Below, in pieces: positions 37,733 to 50,100 of a stretch of 64,000 nt of DNA. The notes beneath the pieces are model-generated. The model worked only from the letters and a program-made list of their open reading frames with translations, had not been told where the DNA came from and searched no databases. A program made the position numbers and the translations under genes. Origin of the DNA: Trebouxia sp. TZW2008 (Eukaryota; Chlorophyta; Trebouxiophyceae; Trebouxiales; Trebouxiaceae); NCBI GenBank assembly GCA_002118135.1, contig BDIU01000005.1:124001-188000 (forward strand), in the 5' to 3' direction. Each line of letters starts with the position of its first letter. The first letter of the stretch is position 1.

Positions 37733-40700
37733 ATGAACATCTTAGAAGCTGTCAAAAACATCAAGGACGATAGCTTTCAAGACAAGTTCCGCAGAGCTGT
37801 GGCATGTATCAGTCGCACCATAGACCTATACGGGTGAGCAGGCAACTTGCACAACCAATCAAAGCAGCAGTGCTCTCACCCTGAGCATACCACAAGTAAT
37901 CAAGCAACTAGCAAAGACAAGTGATGACCTCTGGTGTGCCCTGCTGATGCAGTGTGTCTGGAGTAGCCTTTAGCTTCAACGGCGGAAAGGACAGTACAGT
38001 GCTTTTGCACATCATACGGGCGGCAATCGCTCTGCCACTCCCTGAAAGAACCGCCGATCTTCAAACCGCTGATCATGGTCAGATCAGATGTGTACTGTTT
38101 CTACAGCTTGAGCTGTCACAGTCGGCGAGCTGCTCAAAGACATCAGTGTTGCAGGCCTGAAGGGTATCTGCAGTTTTGTGTTTGAGCGTGAGGATGACTT
38201 TCCACAGATTCTAGCTTTCACAGAAGACATGAGCAAGCAGTATGATCTGAATGTCCACACGCTCCATGATGACTTCCGCAGCGGAGTGGAAGGCATGCTG
38301 CAGACAACAGACCTGAAAGCCATAATCCTTGGCACCAGAAGGTATCATAATTTCTGCCTATACTGATTGCATTGGTGACCCAAAAGACTGTCCTTACAAT
38401 GAACTGTCCTTACTCACTAGCCCTACAGTTGGGATGCAGTGAGTGGCTCCCCACTGCAATGAGAGAATGTCAAGAACTCTTGTAACTGAAATTTACTGTA
38501 CAGCCAGCATTAGAACACTGCAGCAAATGACCTGCATGCATGTGCTGACCTTGGTCTCTGCTACTCTCAATCATGCAATACGCCTGGCTCAATGTCACAA
38601 ACCTTGCTGAGAATGTGGCATGTCACAGCACCTGAGATGATGCAGATAGTTGGCTGCAAGATGTGCTGCTATGTTGCAGTTTGCCATGCTGTCACAACGG
38701 CTTGCTGTGCTGTCCAAGGGTTGTTGTCACGCTGTCAAAAGGGCATGTCACGCTGTTGCCGTCAACAGGGTAGACATGGCATGCCAGAAGTCACACAACT
38801 GCATGCATGCAGAGGTGAACCCTAAGCAGGCTTGAAGCTGCAGCTCTTTGCAGGTGTTGTGCTGGATCTCTGTATGTATACAAGCAGCTGGGGCTGACAG
38901 GCTTCAGATTGTGCTCAATGCTTTCAAAGCTTGTGTTGGACAATAATTTTGCTCTATTGTCCAGGCTCAAACTGGTTTTGTAGCTGCGTGCATGCATGAG
39001 AGACCCCATACCCGTGCTTACAGAAATGCATGCATGCAGAGGTGACCCCAATGCCTTTGGTCAGGAGGTGTTCTGTCCCAGTAGCGCAGATTGGCCTCCC
39101 TTCATGCGGGTCAACCCCATCCTTGACTGGAGCTATGCCGACGTGTGGACTTTCCTCAGAGTCACTGGTGTGCCCTACTGCTCCCTCTATGACAAGGGGT
39201 ACACTTCAATTGGAGCTATCAACAACACAGTCCCAAACAGGTCAGCATTACATGATCCGAATTGCCTGAAGTCGTAACAATGTTGAGCACGATCAGTGAA
39301 TAATTGCAAAACAGGGAGAAGCCATGTGTCTACATCATGCGTGGGATTGTATTGCTCATTTGTCATGAAACCACAAAATGAAATACAGCTACAAGTGATG
39401 AGCAGCATAAGATATTAATTTGATCTGTATCACATTGGCAGGGTCCCATGTCTTTCCCCCATGGTGCATGCCGGGGTTCACATGTTTCCTTTCACAACTG
39501 CTGCCAGCATAGACTTGACAGGCTTGTTGCATTTGCAGGTCTGTTGCGCAGGGAGGGCGGCAGCTTTGCGCCAGCCTACATGCTAGCAGACAGCACAGTG
39601 GAGCGGGCGGGGCTGGTACCCACTGGCTAGCATGACTCGCTACATGCTGCTGCAATCCTTTTGCAAAAACAAGATGCTGTGATATGCTGTGGCTGCTCTT
39701 GCAGTCTGTTGCGCAAAGAGGACGGCAGCTTTGCGCCAGCCTACATGTTGGCAGACAGCAGGATGGAGCGGGCGGGGCGCAGCAGCAAGAATGCGCAGTC
39801 TGTCTCTCACCCTGTCACCCACTCCCTCACACGCTCAGCAGCCATTGTGGTGGTCGGCGATGAAATCCTGGCTGCCAAAGTCAGGGATGTCAACACACAT
39901 TTTCTGTGTCGGGAGCTGAGGTCCATTGGCTGGCGAGTCTGTAAAGTAAACAGCCTTCGAATGTCTTTTTTGATTCAGCTGTGCACCTTGTGACAGGGCA
40001 AAGATTTGATGCAAGGCTACCAGCACATACTTTTTGCAATGCTGGGTTGAGCTGCTTGTGTGTATGATGCTTGCGCACATGTGACAATTGGTGCAGTCCT
40101 GTGCATGTGATTAGATGTCTCAACACCGGCAGACATTGCCAAGGGCGCTGTGATGTCTGTTGGTGTCAGCTGACTATGCCTTCTCACCCAAATTTTGGCC
40201 GTTCTGCAGGGTTTTCCATGCAACAGCTCTTCTGTCAATGGCAGCAACAGCAACTTAGCACAGTCTTGCATGCAGCAGCTCATGTGTTGATGGCATTGAC
40301 AGTAACTTTTTGCTGAAAAATAGGTGGTGATTGTGCCTGATGAGGCTGCTGCTATTGCCTCAGAGGTGCGTGCTGCATCAGATTCATATGAAATTGTGGT
40401 GACAGCTGGGGGGGTGGGACCCACCTTAGACGATGTCACACTGGCTGGCATTGCTGCTGCTCTGGGGAAGCCCCTTGTCAGGTACACTTCTGCAAAATTT
40501 TGTCTATGTTTACAAAATTGAAACGTTATAATATTTGTGAGATATCGTTTATCAGCTATCAGGTGAGATGTAAGTTACATATGTTTTGCAACTGCATGTA
40601 CATTGGCGTGATCTTTTTCCTGCATTTGGCGTATCGTAACCATCTGAAGCGGCATCTTCTGCCCACTTCTGCAGCCGTCTAGTGGCAATTTTATTGTATT

Positions 40701-42779
40701 CCTGCTGCATGAGGCGCCGTACTCTTATCAATGCAGCCTGAAGCGCAGTATTTTGTTGTGAGCATGCAAATACATTGACAGCAAAAAGGAATTGTGCAAA
40801 TGCGTTCTGCAGGGACGCAGGCTTGGAGGGCAGATTGAGAAACTACTTTGGTGCCAACATCACAGCTGCTCATCTCAAGATGGCTGAAGCTCCTCAAGGT
40901 GCTTTGCAGTTCTCGTTTTTCGCTGCTGCTGTTGCTGCCGCTGCTGCTGCTGCTGCTGCTGCTGCTGCCGCCGCCGAGCAACACTACTTAAGCCCAGCAT
41001 GGCAAGGCGTGAAGACAATGCATAACAGCGCTGGCATGCTCAATCAGTCATCATGCCTTGTGCACCAGACAGCAAGTCAGGTCATCAGCTTCAAGCATGC
41101 ATGTGCCAGGTTGCTCAGCGTTTATGTGTGAAATCTATGTTGCTATGCTCAGGTCTGTCAGTGACTGGCTACAATTGCATGCAACAGCGCGATACACATA
41201 AAGTAAAATTGATGCCTTGCAGATAATGTAAGCGGCACAGCTGAATTGAGTTTGATCCAACCTTGAAACTTTAGATTGCACATGCCCTCATACCGCAGTT
41301 AGTACTTGACAGTAACAACTGAAACTCATCTCATGGTGCTGATTTCAACATGTGCAATGCCAGGTGCATGCACCATCATAGACTACCAGAGGGATGATGA
41401 CTCGCAGTCACCCTTCCCCTTGATACGCTGTGGCAACATCTTTGTTTTGCCTGGTGTTCCGGATCTGTTGCAGGCCAAATGGAAGGTATGTTCTCCCTAG
41501 TGAGTATGTGAGCCTCAGCAGAATTGTCGTTGATCCAGCGATTGCAGCTACAGACTTGCAACGATGCCAAGCACACTTGTAATAAGTTTGAGTCATGGCC
41601 CGACATCAAGCCTTGTTTGTGATGAGCACTGCCCATAAAGCCAGACCAGCATGCTCAGCAGAAGACCTCAAACTGTAACGCAGGAGGCCTTTTTGGCTGT
41701 TCCAAGCTTACATTCTCTTGGCACAACAGTTCTGCAATGCTCTGCTTCCAGCAGAATGCGCTGTTTGCCTGTCAGATTGTCTGCAATGCTGCTCACGCTG
41801 ACTCATCATACCTTACATGCACTTGCCCACATGCAGCACAGGTATATGCTGCTGCAGCTTGCATAGTAATGAAGTCACCTGCTGCCCAGGTGGCAAAGGA
41901 GCAGCTGTTGCTGGAGGGTGAGCTGACTCCATTTCATACTGTGGTTCTGAGGCTGCCTGTGACTGATGAGACACAGATAGCTCCAGCTCTTGAAAGGGTA
42001 GCTGAGGCTCTTGGCAATCAAGTCTCCATTGGCTCGTATCCTGTAAGATTTCTGGCCTTTAAAAATGCCATGTCATTGCAATGCATTGTCAGAGCTTCTG
42101 CAGCTCCTTGGCAAGCAGGGTTCACTGGGTTTCACCCTGTAAGCTGCTCTGGACGCCGCACTTGCTGTGATTGTCTGCAAAAGACCCAGGAAAAATTTAT
42201 GCTCCCTTTAGGCTCTGCATCAGGCATTGCAACAGGAGGCTCTGTGAAAAGTAGCTGCTTCAAATGATTGGCCATGACAGTGCCCAAGCTCCGTGGGACT
42301 TGTCAGAGACTCGACAAAGAGTGAAGTATTGATGCTATGACATGCAGGCCATTAGCAGCATGTGCATGCAACTTGGTAGGTAGACGTCAAGCATCATGCA
42401 GGGATGAATGAGCTGTCATACAGCCACCAAGCATGCAGTGAGACCAGCCTCAGCAATGCATGTATGACACAAATTCGACAGAGTTGAGACACCGTCACAC
42501 TTGCATGTGTGATATGATGCCATGGTCATGTGGCATGCCAGCAATGAGTGGGGTTTACAATGTTTGCAGTTGCAGATGACCAAGCAACAGGATGGCACTG
42601 GTATTTTGCTGTCTTTGGAGAGCAAGGACATGTCACAGCTGCAGTCCGCACAAAAACTGCTTGTGGACACATTGCCAAAGGATGTCCATGCCACAAGTAT
42701 TGAATATGACTCGCCAAGCTTTGGTCGTAATGCAACTCCAAGATCATCGTTGGACATGGAACAGAGACAGGGTCGTTAA
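37733..42779 (+). CDS. FAD synthase: PAPS-reductase-like domain fused to a molybdopterin-binding (MoCF) domain
   Basis: Ten exons close in phase to 527 residues: 37733-37833, 37953-38077, 38155-38341, 39040-39240, 39705-39945, 40324-40481, 40813-40898, 41364-41485, 41890-42042 and 42570-42779. The first half is the FMN adenylyltransferase (PAPS reductase-like) domain: [14 protein letters not shown] nucleotide loop, [26 protein letters not shown], then [19 protein letters not shown] and [19 protein letters not shown]. The second half is MoCF-like: [33 protein letters not shown] and [13 protein letters not shown]. The order (reductase-like then MoCF) is that of the land-plant protein and the reverse of animal FLAD1. 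It converts FMN and ATP to FAD. No clear transit peptide, so probably cytosolic. Confidence 0.95.
38375..38500. repeat. Possible partial member of dispersed repeat family B
   Basis: Two CTGTCCTTAC motifs (the complement of GTAAGGACAG) and CACTGCAATGAGAG resemble family B, inverted. It lies in intron 3 of the FAD synthase gene. The match is weaker than for other members. Confidence 0.3.
38797..38830 (+). repeat. Echo of FAD synthase exon 4 acceptor
   Basis: GCATGCATGCAGAGGTGA followed by ACCCTAA matches the true acceptor at 39028-39055 (GCATGCATGCAGAGGTGA then CCCCAA). It supplies a second AG with the same phase 240 bases upstream. Confidence 0.75.
39539..39634 (+). repeat. Echo of FAD synthase exon 5 start, out of frame
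   Basis: It repeats 39705-39780 ([18 protein letters not shown] against [18 protein letters not shown]). The copy has TTTGCAG|GTCTG where the true acceptor is TTGCAG|TCTG; the extra G shifts the frame, and translation would reach TGA near 39634. A GT at about 39615 could act as donor. Confidence 0.88.
40920..40978 (+). repeat. GCT/GCC trinucleotide microsatellite
   Basis: About 17 units of GCT with GCC interruptions directly after the donor of FAD synthase exon 7, inside the intron. Confidence 0.9.
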
Positions 42780-43539
42780 CATCACCTTGATTGTGTTGCT
42801 CCATGTCACCAGGGCAAGGGCTTGTCTAGGGGCCCTTTTGAAGGAGGCGTTGCAGGGTTGAGTTTGTTGCTGTGCAAATGGCTGCCATATCTTTTTGCAG
42901 TCTGCACAATACTGATAAACGCAGTGCAGACATTCACATAGTCATACTTCATTTCTCTCGGAGTGCAGTTCATTAGCCATGTTTCACTCAATAAACATTT
43001 GCTTGCTTTTGGGCTGACATTGCCAGCTGCTTTGGCATCTCCCATTTTCGCAGGTCACAAGGCTGCTTGGCAAACACAGTAAAGTATGTAACAGTTGTGT
43101 CTTTCTTCGAGCTTGCTGGACTGACATATCAAATCTTTGATACTGCACGAATCTAGTATGCAAGTGCGCTTGCAGACTTGGCTTCATCACGAATAGAGAG
43201 GTATTGCTGAGCATATGGCTAGTGCATTGAGACGAACCTCCATATGAGGCAAGCTGCTTTCGCACATCAGCTCTTCAGCATGTGCCAATGACCTGTTGAG
43301 CAAAAGCCTCCATGGAGATGTTTAGCATGTTGCTAACTAGCACTTGCTTAGCAAGCTGCACTCTGCATATCGTCCATGCATGATCCAGCACAGACATAAT
43401 GAAAGACTCAATAAGCTGAAGCACATCTGTAGCAGGTGCAATTATAAGCCCCGGCCATCTTAGACTAGTTGATGCACTCCCCGAAGCAACATCTTTGCTG
43501 ACTGTTCTATTATCAGCAAAGATTACACAATGCTCCTGA
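42780..43539. other. Convergent intergenic region
   Basis: It lies between the stops of FAD synthase (+) and the Ycf45/SPD1-like gene (-). No exon could be supported. Confidence 0.55.
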
Positions 43540-46500
43540 TCAACTTATGCTTCTTGCAAGCTTGCCCAAGCTTGTCAGCCAAGATGCTTCTGCTGCAGTG
43601 CCCTTACTGCTGTCAGTGGTCATATTTGCACTTACTGTCTCAAACCGTACCAGCAGCTTCCCATCCCTGTGTGTCCTGAGCTGAGTGTTGGGTTGCTTGC
43701 ATGCTAGTAAGGCGTCTACACTGGATGCAACATTTGTGTGGACTCGCCACTGATCATGTGCAAGCACCTCCACAAGACAGTTGAAGACTGGGGCCCCGCG
43801 TCTCTCAGTCCTTGTCTTGCTGCTTGCACGGAGTCTCCTGCAGATGCCAGGCCACTGTCACGCACAGGCATTATGGCTGCGCTGAGGAGAGGCAAAAGCA
43901 AGAGCTGCTGGCTGAAATGAAATGTGAATGCACCCACAGACCTCCTCTGACTTGCAACAGGTGTTGGCCAAAACACAAACCCAGATAACATTTGTGGATG
44001 TCTTCTGTCTCGTGCGCATGTACATCCAAGAGACAACCAACTGGCGCTTTTGGATTGTGCCTGTTGACACAAAATGGACAGCTCATCTGCTTCACAGCGC
44101 TATTGACTGCATGCCTGCAAAGATGTGTGACTGAAAAGAAGAGTGCTGCTGCTCAAAAGTCATGGCTTACTTGGCCTCTGCATCTCCCAGAATGACCTGG
44201 TGTACTCCTCCCACAAGGGCGTTCAGTTCTGGGTTGCCAATGAGGCTGCTTAAGGAGGTGCCATGGGCAGTGCCCACCATCATGACGCCACGCTGTGCCA
44301 CGCTCTTGACTGCCCGCACTTCTTCACCAGTGCCAATCTCATCAACCACAATCACCTGATGAAGTCAGCGTGAACTGTGGAGGTCATGGCTGTCGCTATT
44401 GTGCTTCAATCCTTCTATTGCAATTAGCAAGTTTGAACAATGCACAACAAGAAGGGTAGGATGATGGCGCTTAGAAAATGGTGCCAAACCCACACAATGC
44501 AGATATGTGATCATCAGAGACAGTCACCACTTGAATGTTGTTGGTCGACAGACATAGCGTGTTGAACCCGGCCAATATGTTGGTAGAGAATCAAGTGATC
44601 ATGCGCACAGTGGAGCAGTCAGCAACCTGAGGATTGTGGTTTTGCACAGCCTGTATCAGAATCTCATGCTGCTTGGAAGGGTCGTGCACTGGCATTCTAC
44701 GCGCTGTTCCCAAGCACTCATGAGGGACAGCACCATCACCACCAATCTCATTGCTGGTGTCCACGACCACCACACGCTTGTGGAACTGGTTTGCCAGCAA
44801 GCTCACAATGTCCCGCAGCAAAGTTGTCTTGCCTGTGCATAGCATGCATACAAACCGTCAAGGCTATGATAGACACAGTCTAGCATGTGCAACAGACAGA
44901 CAGACAGGCAGACAGACAGACAGACAGACAAAGCGACAGTCAGTTTGACGGCAGAGTTGCAGCAGATCTGCAGCATTGGCAGCTGAAGCTGTTGTTGCAA
45001 ATGCAGGACAAGTGTTGAGGGCATCACACAAAGAGAAACATACAGGGACTCAAGAAGGCAGAATTTGGACTAACCTACACCAGGAGGACCTAGCAGCAAC
45101 AGTGAAGACAGGCTGTGCCCATCTTGCTGGTCGTTGCCACCAGCTTGCAGCTGAGCCAATATGTCTAGCATCAAGTTTGCAACACCTGCATACCACGCAG
45201 CGGCAAGCTATGACTTCAAGGTTTGCAAGCTGTTGTGATGTCATGGCCAGTGAGCCCTGCTTAGGCCAAGTGATTAGCTTGCAGCTATATAGAGACATGC
45301 AAACCCGTTTCAAAAATGGTGGAGTCATGTGGCATCTGGGTCAAGCAATTGCAGCTGAAGTTGACATGTCAATAGGACTTGAGGGATTTTCCTCCACCAG
45401 CTCTTATGGGATTTGCAAGGTTTTGGTCATCAGACATTGTTGCATGAGCTTGACTAGTGGACCTGAGACATTTATTATGCACATGCTGACCTGACATATG
45501 CCTGCCAATTCTGTACGTCAGGCCGATGATGCTGCGTTGATTGTCTCTGTTTCTGATAGCACTGATCCTGTGCAGTGTTCCCTCAATGCCCATCCTGTTG
45601 TCTTGATGGAACGGGCTGTCAGCATCTCCTACAACACCCACGTGACCGTTTTCATGCACCCTGAGAGCTGTTTGCAGGGACTGCAGCTTGCAGAACATGC
45701 AAGCGCAGCGGAAGCATTGACGTAGCTGCTTTACATGCTGCAAGCATTGGGTGGCAGATGCCTGGTAAGTTATCTAAACATCTCAAGCATTACGGTGAGT
45801 GAGTGAGCGTTACAATTGACTCAAACAATGAAAGTCTACAAATATTGCTGGCCACTTCCTATCAAGACAAAGATTCCCACGCCAACAAGATCTAAGTGTT
45901 TGACCATCCATCACAAGCATTATGCATGTGATGCCATGAGTCAAGATGCTGACAGGTGCCTCACCACAGTCTGCTGCTATTCTCAGCTTGTCCAGAGCTG
46001 CATCCAGGTCAATGAACAAAGGCAGCTGCTCTGCAGTGTCATTGCTGAACCTCAAAACCAACGGTCGGCTCTTGTCAGCAACAACCTCGACCAGCTTGGT
46101 GCCTGGTGAATCCCTGCGGAGCAAGCGACGATGATGGTGCATGCAGTCCACACTGCGTAAGTTCTGCTACGATGGAATCAGCAAGACCACAACACCGTGA
46201 CTGCAGCTCAGAATGGCTACTCAGTTTCAGCTCTCAGGTCACTCTAGTTGGACTCTGCAGCGATGAGTCGCAAAGCCAGCAACAGTCAGAGTGAATGTGT
46301 ATTTTCAGCTTGTTACACCATGCAGCACGGCCATTGCAGCTGTCAGTAAAAGATGGTATTTGATGTGGCACTTGCCTGCAGCGTAAACGCTCCTCAACTT
46401 CATCCCGGACTATGTTTGGCAGAAGGCTCAGGATGGTCTGTACACTTGCAGACTCTGCATCATTCTCTGCACACAACAAGCAACATAGTTTTCACAAGGG

Positions 46501-46919
46501 ACAACTTTTGCATGCAACATATGAGTTACTTCATAAAACAAGCGCTCTGGACAAGACGAGCTGTGCATTCATGCAAGCAATGCAAAAACAGCACGTGTTG
46601 TTGAAGCAACAAATAGACAGCGTAATCTCGTTTCGAGCAGAAGCTGCCATGGGCTGCTATAGGCTGGACAGACAGGCCAGATTGTTTCAAATATTCATTA
46701 TGCTGGTCAGACCTTGGGCTGACATGCATTGCCGTTTTCAGTACATGTTTCACCTGATGGTAGTGGCACACCAACGTTAGCCTCGCTGGCATTCCCTTCA
46801 TCCAAGAATGCAGTGAAAGTTGGCTGACTTCCGTTGCTGTCAGCAAATGTCATCTCAAGATCTTCACCCACCGGTAATTTAGCATGTGCACTGCAACAGT
46901 CAATGAAGGTGAACAGCAT
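43540..46919 (-). CDS. Ycf45/SPD1-like AAA ATPase (SpoIIIAA-related)
   Basis: Eight exons close in phase to 447 residues: 46919-46754, 46466-46376, 46113-45965, 45628-45491, 45185-45075, 44832-44627, 44355-44171 and 43837-43540. It belongs to the plastid/cyanobacterial Ycf45 family, whose land-plant member SPD1 is needed for plastid development; the fold is a RecA/AAA ATPase. Motifs: LSLLPNIVRDEVEERL, LVEVVADKSRPLVLRF, NRMGIEGTLHRISAIRNRD, LIGLTYRIGR-like segment, Walker A LLLGPPGVGKTTLLRDI, VVVVDTSNEIGGDGAVPH, Walker B VIVVDEIGTGEE, and GVMMVGTAHGTSLSSLIGNP with LVGGVHQVILGD. The C-terminal VEVLAHDQWRVHTNVASSVD is also family-like. The N terminus (MLFTFIDCC) is not an obvious transit peptide, so a longer 5' exon may be missing. 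Intron 2 appears to be GC-AG. Confidence 0.93.
44892..44936. repeat. CAGA tetranucleotide microsatellite
   Basis: About ten CAGA/CAGG units in the intron just upstream (on the minus strand) of the Walker A exon of the Ycf45-like gene. Confidence 0.9.
46114..46375 (-). other. Probable GC-AG intron in the Ycf45-like gene
   Basis: The donor reads CTGCAG|GCAAGTGCC and the acceptor CTCCGCAG|GGATTC. AG|GCAAGT is the strong consensus of GC-AG introns. With it the two exons join in phase and give RLRCRDSPGTKLVEVV; no nearby GT donor gives the correct phase. Confidence 0.75.
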
Positions 46920-47182
46920 GCGTGCTTTGCTTGTCCTGTCTCACAATACAAACATCTTGCATACAGGTTGCACTGCATCCATCCTCAGAGCAATACTACC
47001 ATGCTGCAAAGCCTGACAGCTGTATGGACTGCCAATTTGACTAAGACATGCAAGGTTTGTAGCATCGTCGTCAAAAGATTTTGCACGACACGCCTCAAGA
47101 GATTGTGTGTGGTGCAGTCATTACAGTATTGATCACCTTGACACTTGCATTTGTACCGTGTCCTTGCATACACATGACAGGC

Positions 47183-50100
47183 CTACATGGGGCAATAATC
47201 AATTGCTGTCAAGGTCTTGCAGCTACTATACCTGTAAGAGGAAGCAGTGTGTGCTTTCGTCCTGTCACCGGGAAGATAGTACCACTGAGAATGGGCTTGG
47301 CTCAACCTGTTTGTGACACTCGTGCCAGTTGCTCCAAGACATCTGGTCAGCTGTTGTGCTAATAGCAGCAAGACAGCACTCTCCTCAACAGCATTGCTGG
47401 TTCCTGCATAGTGAAAACTGCCATCCAATCGCACGAGTGCATCTTCACCTACACCCACTGTGTAGTGTCATGACATCGACAGCTCTTGTTGCTGCAACAG
47501 CTCTAGCTGCTGCATTCATCAAAGCAAGTCTGCACAAGTCGCCATGCATGTGCAGGTCAAGGGCTGCTTTGACGCACTGAAGCTGGTGGGTGCATCTGTT
47601 AAGGACACAACAGTGTTGCGTGAACTCAGTAGGCTTTTGATTGAAGACATATGCATGCAAACACAAACACCTGTGTTCTCTGCGCCATCAGATTGCGCCG
47701 TGATGCCATAGAGCAGTACCAGGTCCTCAAGGGTACGCCTTTGCTGTGGCTGCGGATCATCTATTAAAGCATGTATCTGATCCAGCAGCGCATGGGCAAC
47801 CTGAATGGCAGCTTGTTTGCATTGCTGACAGGAATGTGACCAGCTTGTCATTATATGGGCCTGATCAGGACCTACCTCACATTGCTCAGCTACTGCTCTT
47901 GTAGCAAGTGAAGTATGACTTGCATGCTTATACACAAGAAGCATTAAACTCATGGAGTGCACATTACGTTGTTAATCAACAATGACAGTGTTGCTGTTCA
48001 GTGTGACCTTTTGATCACCTGGGTGTCAAAGACGTTTTTGACCTTGATGCTTTTCTGGTAGAACAGCGCAGCTGCAGCTTGGCGACAGTCATGGAAGACT
48101 TTCACAACCTTGCTGTTTTCCATTAGGTTGTGAAAGCCCTGTGACTGCAGCTGACTCCGCTGCTGCCTCATATCATATACACAGCAGCCCTCGCCAGAAC
48201 GTACCTGCATCAGGACAACAATTCATGATACTCACCTTTACAGGTCTCAACATAGGTGCTCAGTATGTGTTGTGCAAGTCTTGTCTTGCCAGGCCAGCTT
48301 GTTCATGGCATCATGATTAGGACAAGCTTCCAGGCTTTGTTGAAAAGGCCAAGATCTGCAGACAGCACAGCAGCAAGACAAGACTTGTGGCACACACACC
48401 TGTCACATACGCTAAAGAGTAGAGGTAATTATAGTGTTACAGCAGCCCTTGCCAGTAAGTGTGCTCTTTAGGACATTGCGCTCATGATGTGGAAAGAAAG
48501 CCAAGATGTGACTTTGCAGGCAGTCAACACACACACTCATGTTCTGATAGTTGAGCACATGCAAAAGTGGTGAGCGACCTCTGGTTGCTAGGCCTGCATG
48601 CAAAGCTCTCACTTGTGTTCTTCAATGTATTGCATGCAAGGCTCACATGGACATAGCTCAACAGGTCTGCTTGGGCATCAGCTGATGTGCTGCACTCTTG
48701 GTATTGGCATATGATGGCAACACATGGCTCGCCGCAAAGATCAGCCTGCATACGCACAATGCTGATAACCATGTGCACCTTTGCCTGCTGAGGCAATTCT
48801 GACTCCATTGCACGCAGATGGCGGCTGTGAGATCTGCCGCATAAGCTCAGCTGCAAATGCAGAGGGAAATATGATGCGCTGGCATGCACATGGCTGCAAC
48901 AACATCCGCCCTATGGGCCCGTTCTTAGAGTCACACTGACAAGTCAAGCAAAAGGGACCTACTGTGAGGCGTGCACTTGCCGACTTAGCGCCTTCACTAG
49001 CAGCAATGTGTTCAGACGATGGCGCATCTGAGCTTGCAAAGTCTGATCCTGGCCCAGACAGTCGACCATCAAGTACAGCATGCTGGTTACAGGCAGCTGT
49101 AGGGCTCAGAGACTTGGTGTGAGCTGAAACGTGGGTGCTCTGGTTTGCAACTGCAGAGAGAGGCAAGGGACCAGGGTTTAACCACTTCACATCAGGTAAA
49201 ATACTCTTGACGACAGTGGGTGCATCTGGAAGGACCTTTGCGATGTGCATGATGAGATGCTTGTCGCTCTGTATATCAGCCATGAAGCCAAAGTACTGCT
49301 GCAACTGTAATGTCTCAATGATAGCCGCTGTTTTGCTGTTGGCCATTGAGCTGCTTTTCTTCAGACTAGTCAAGGCTGGGCCAAGACTGGTGAAGGTGAC
49401 ACGTTGCAGCTTATAGCCTATTGAGCCAGATTTTACCAGCAGCCCAAGATCAACAGCAGCACAAGCGATAGCTCTGGTAAACTTTGCAGAAAGCTCTGAG
49501 CCTTTGTGCTGGAGTTGGATCGCATGCTTGAGCACATCTTTTGCTTTCTGCAAAGTTGCAGGTGCTTCCTGCAACACCAGAGCTGCTCATGACTGCAAAA
49601 TGGACGGGGTCCAGTCAAGCATACACTCTGCCAATGCCATGCACTAGTGTGTATAAAGGTAAGTGTGGTTAGCGCCAGCACATGGCCTAGTGACTTGCAT
49701 GTATTGCTAGAGGTGCTGAGGCGTTATGCTGCAAAGTCAATAGCATCAGCATGTCCTTTGCTGTATGCAAAGCAGTACCGGGTGAATGTTAACTCAAGAT
49801 TCCATAGACTTACCAGGCTGCCAGGCGGGCCTGCACTTGTAGAGCCTTGAACAGTGTTCTGCTGCTTGGCTGATGACGCTGACTGCTTCACGCTCAATGC
49901 ATCCTCAAGACAGGCTAGCAAGTGCTCTACTGGTGGCCTGTGACAGCTAATGATGAGATCAGCAATCTTGGGTACTACAAGCTCTGGCTGACCGGAAGCA
50001 GTTGTCCCCAACAAGTTGAAGTACTTCTGGCCAACTTTGCCATGCAGCCTTTCTAGAAGGTTGGTTACACCAGGATAGCTGGCCTTGACAGAGCTCACTA

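Noticed and set aside
44892..44936. CAGA repeat as a regulatory element
   Set aside because: A simple microsatellite in an intron; nothing else suggests function.
46919..47183. Single gene joining the EXD-type protein to the Ycf45-like ATPase
   Set aside because: Each chain closes in phase on its own with a stop at 47183 and an ATG at 46919; a fusion is not needed, though the ATPase may lack its true 5' exon.
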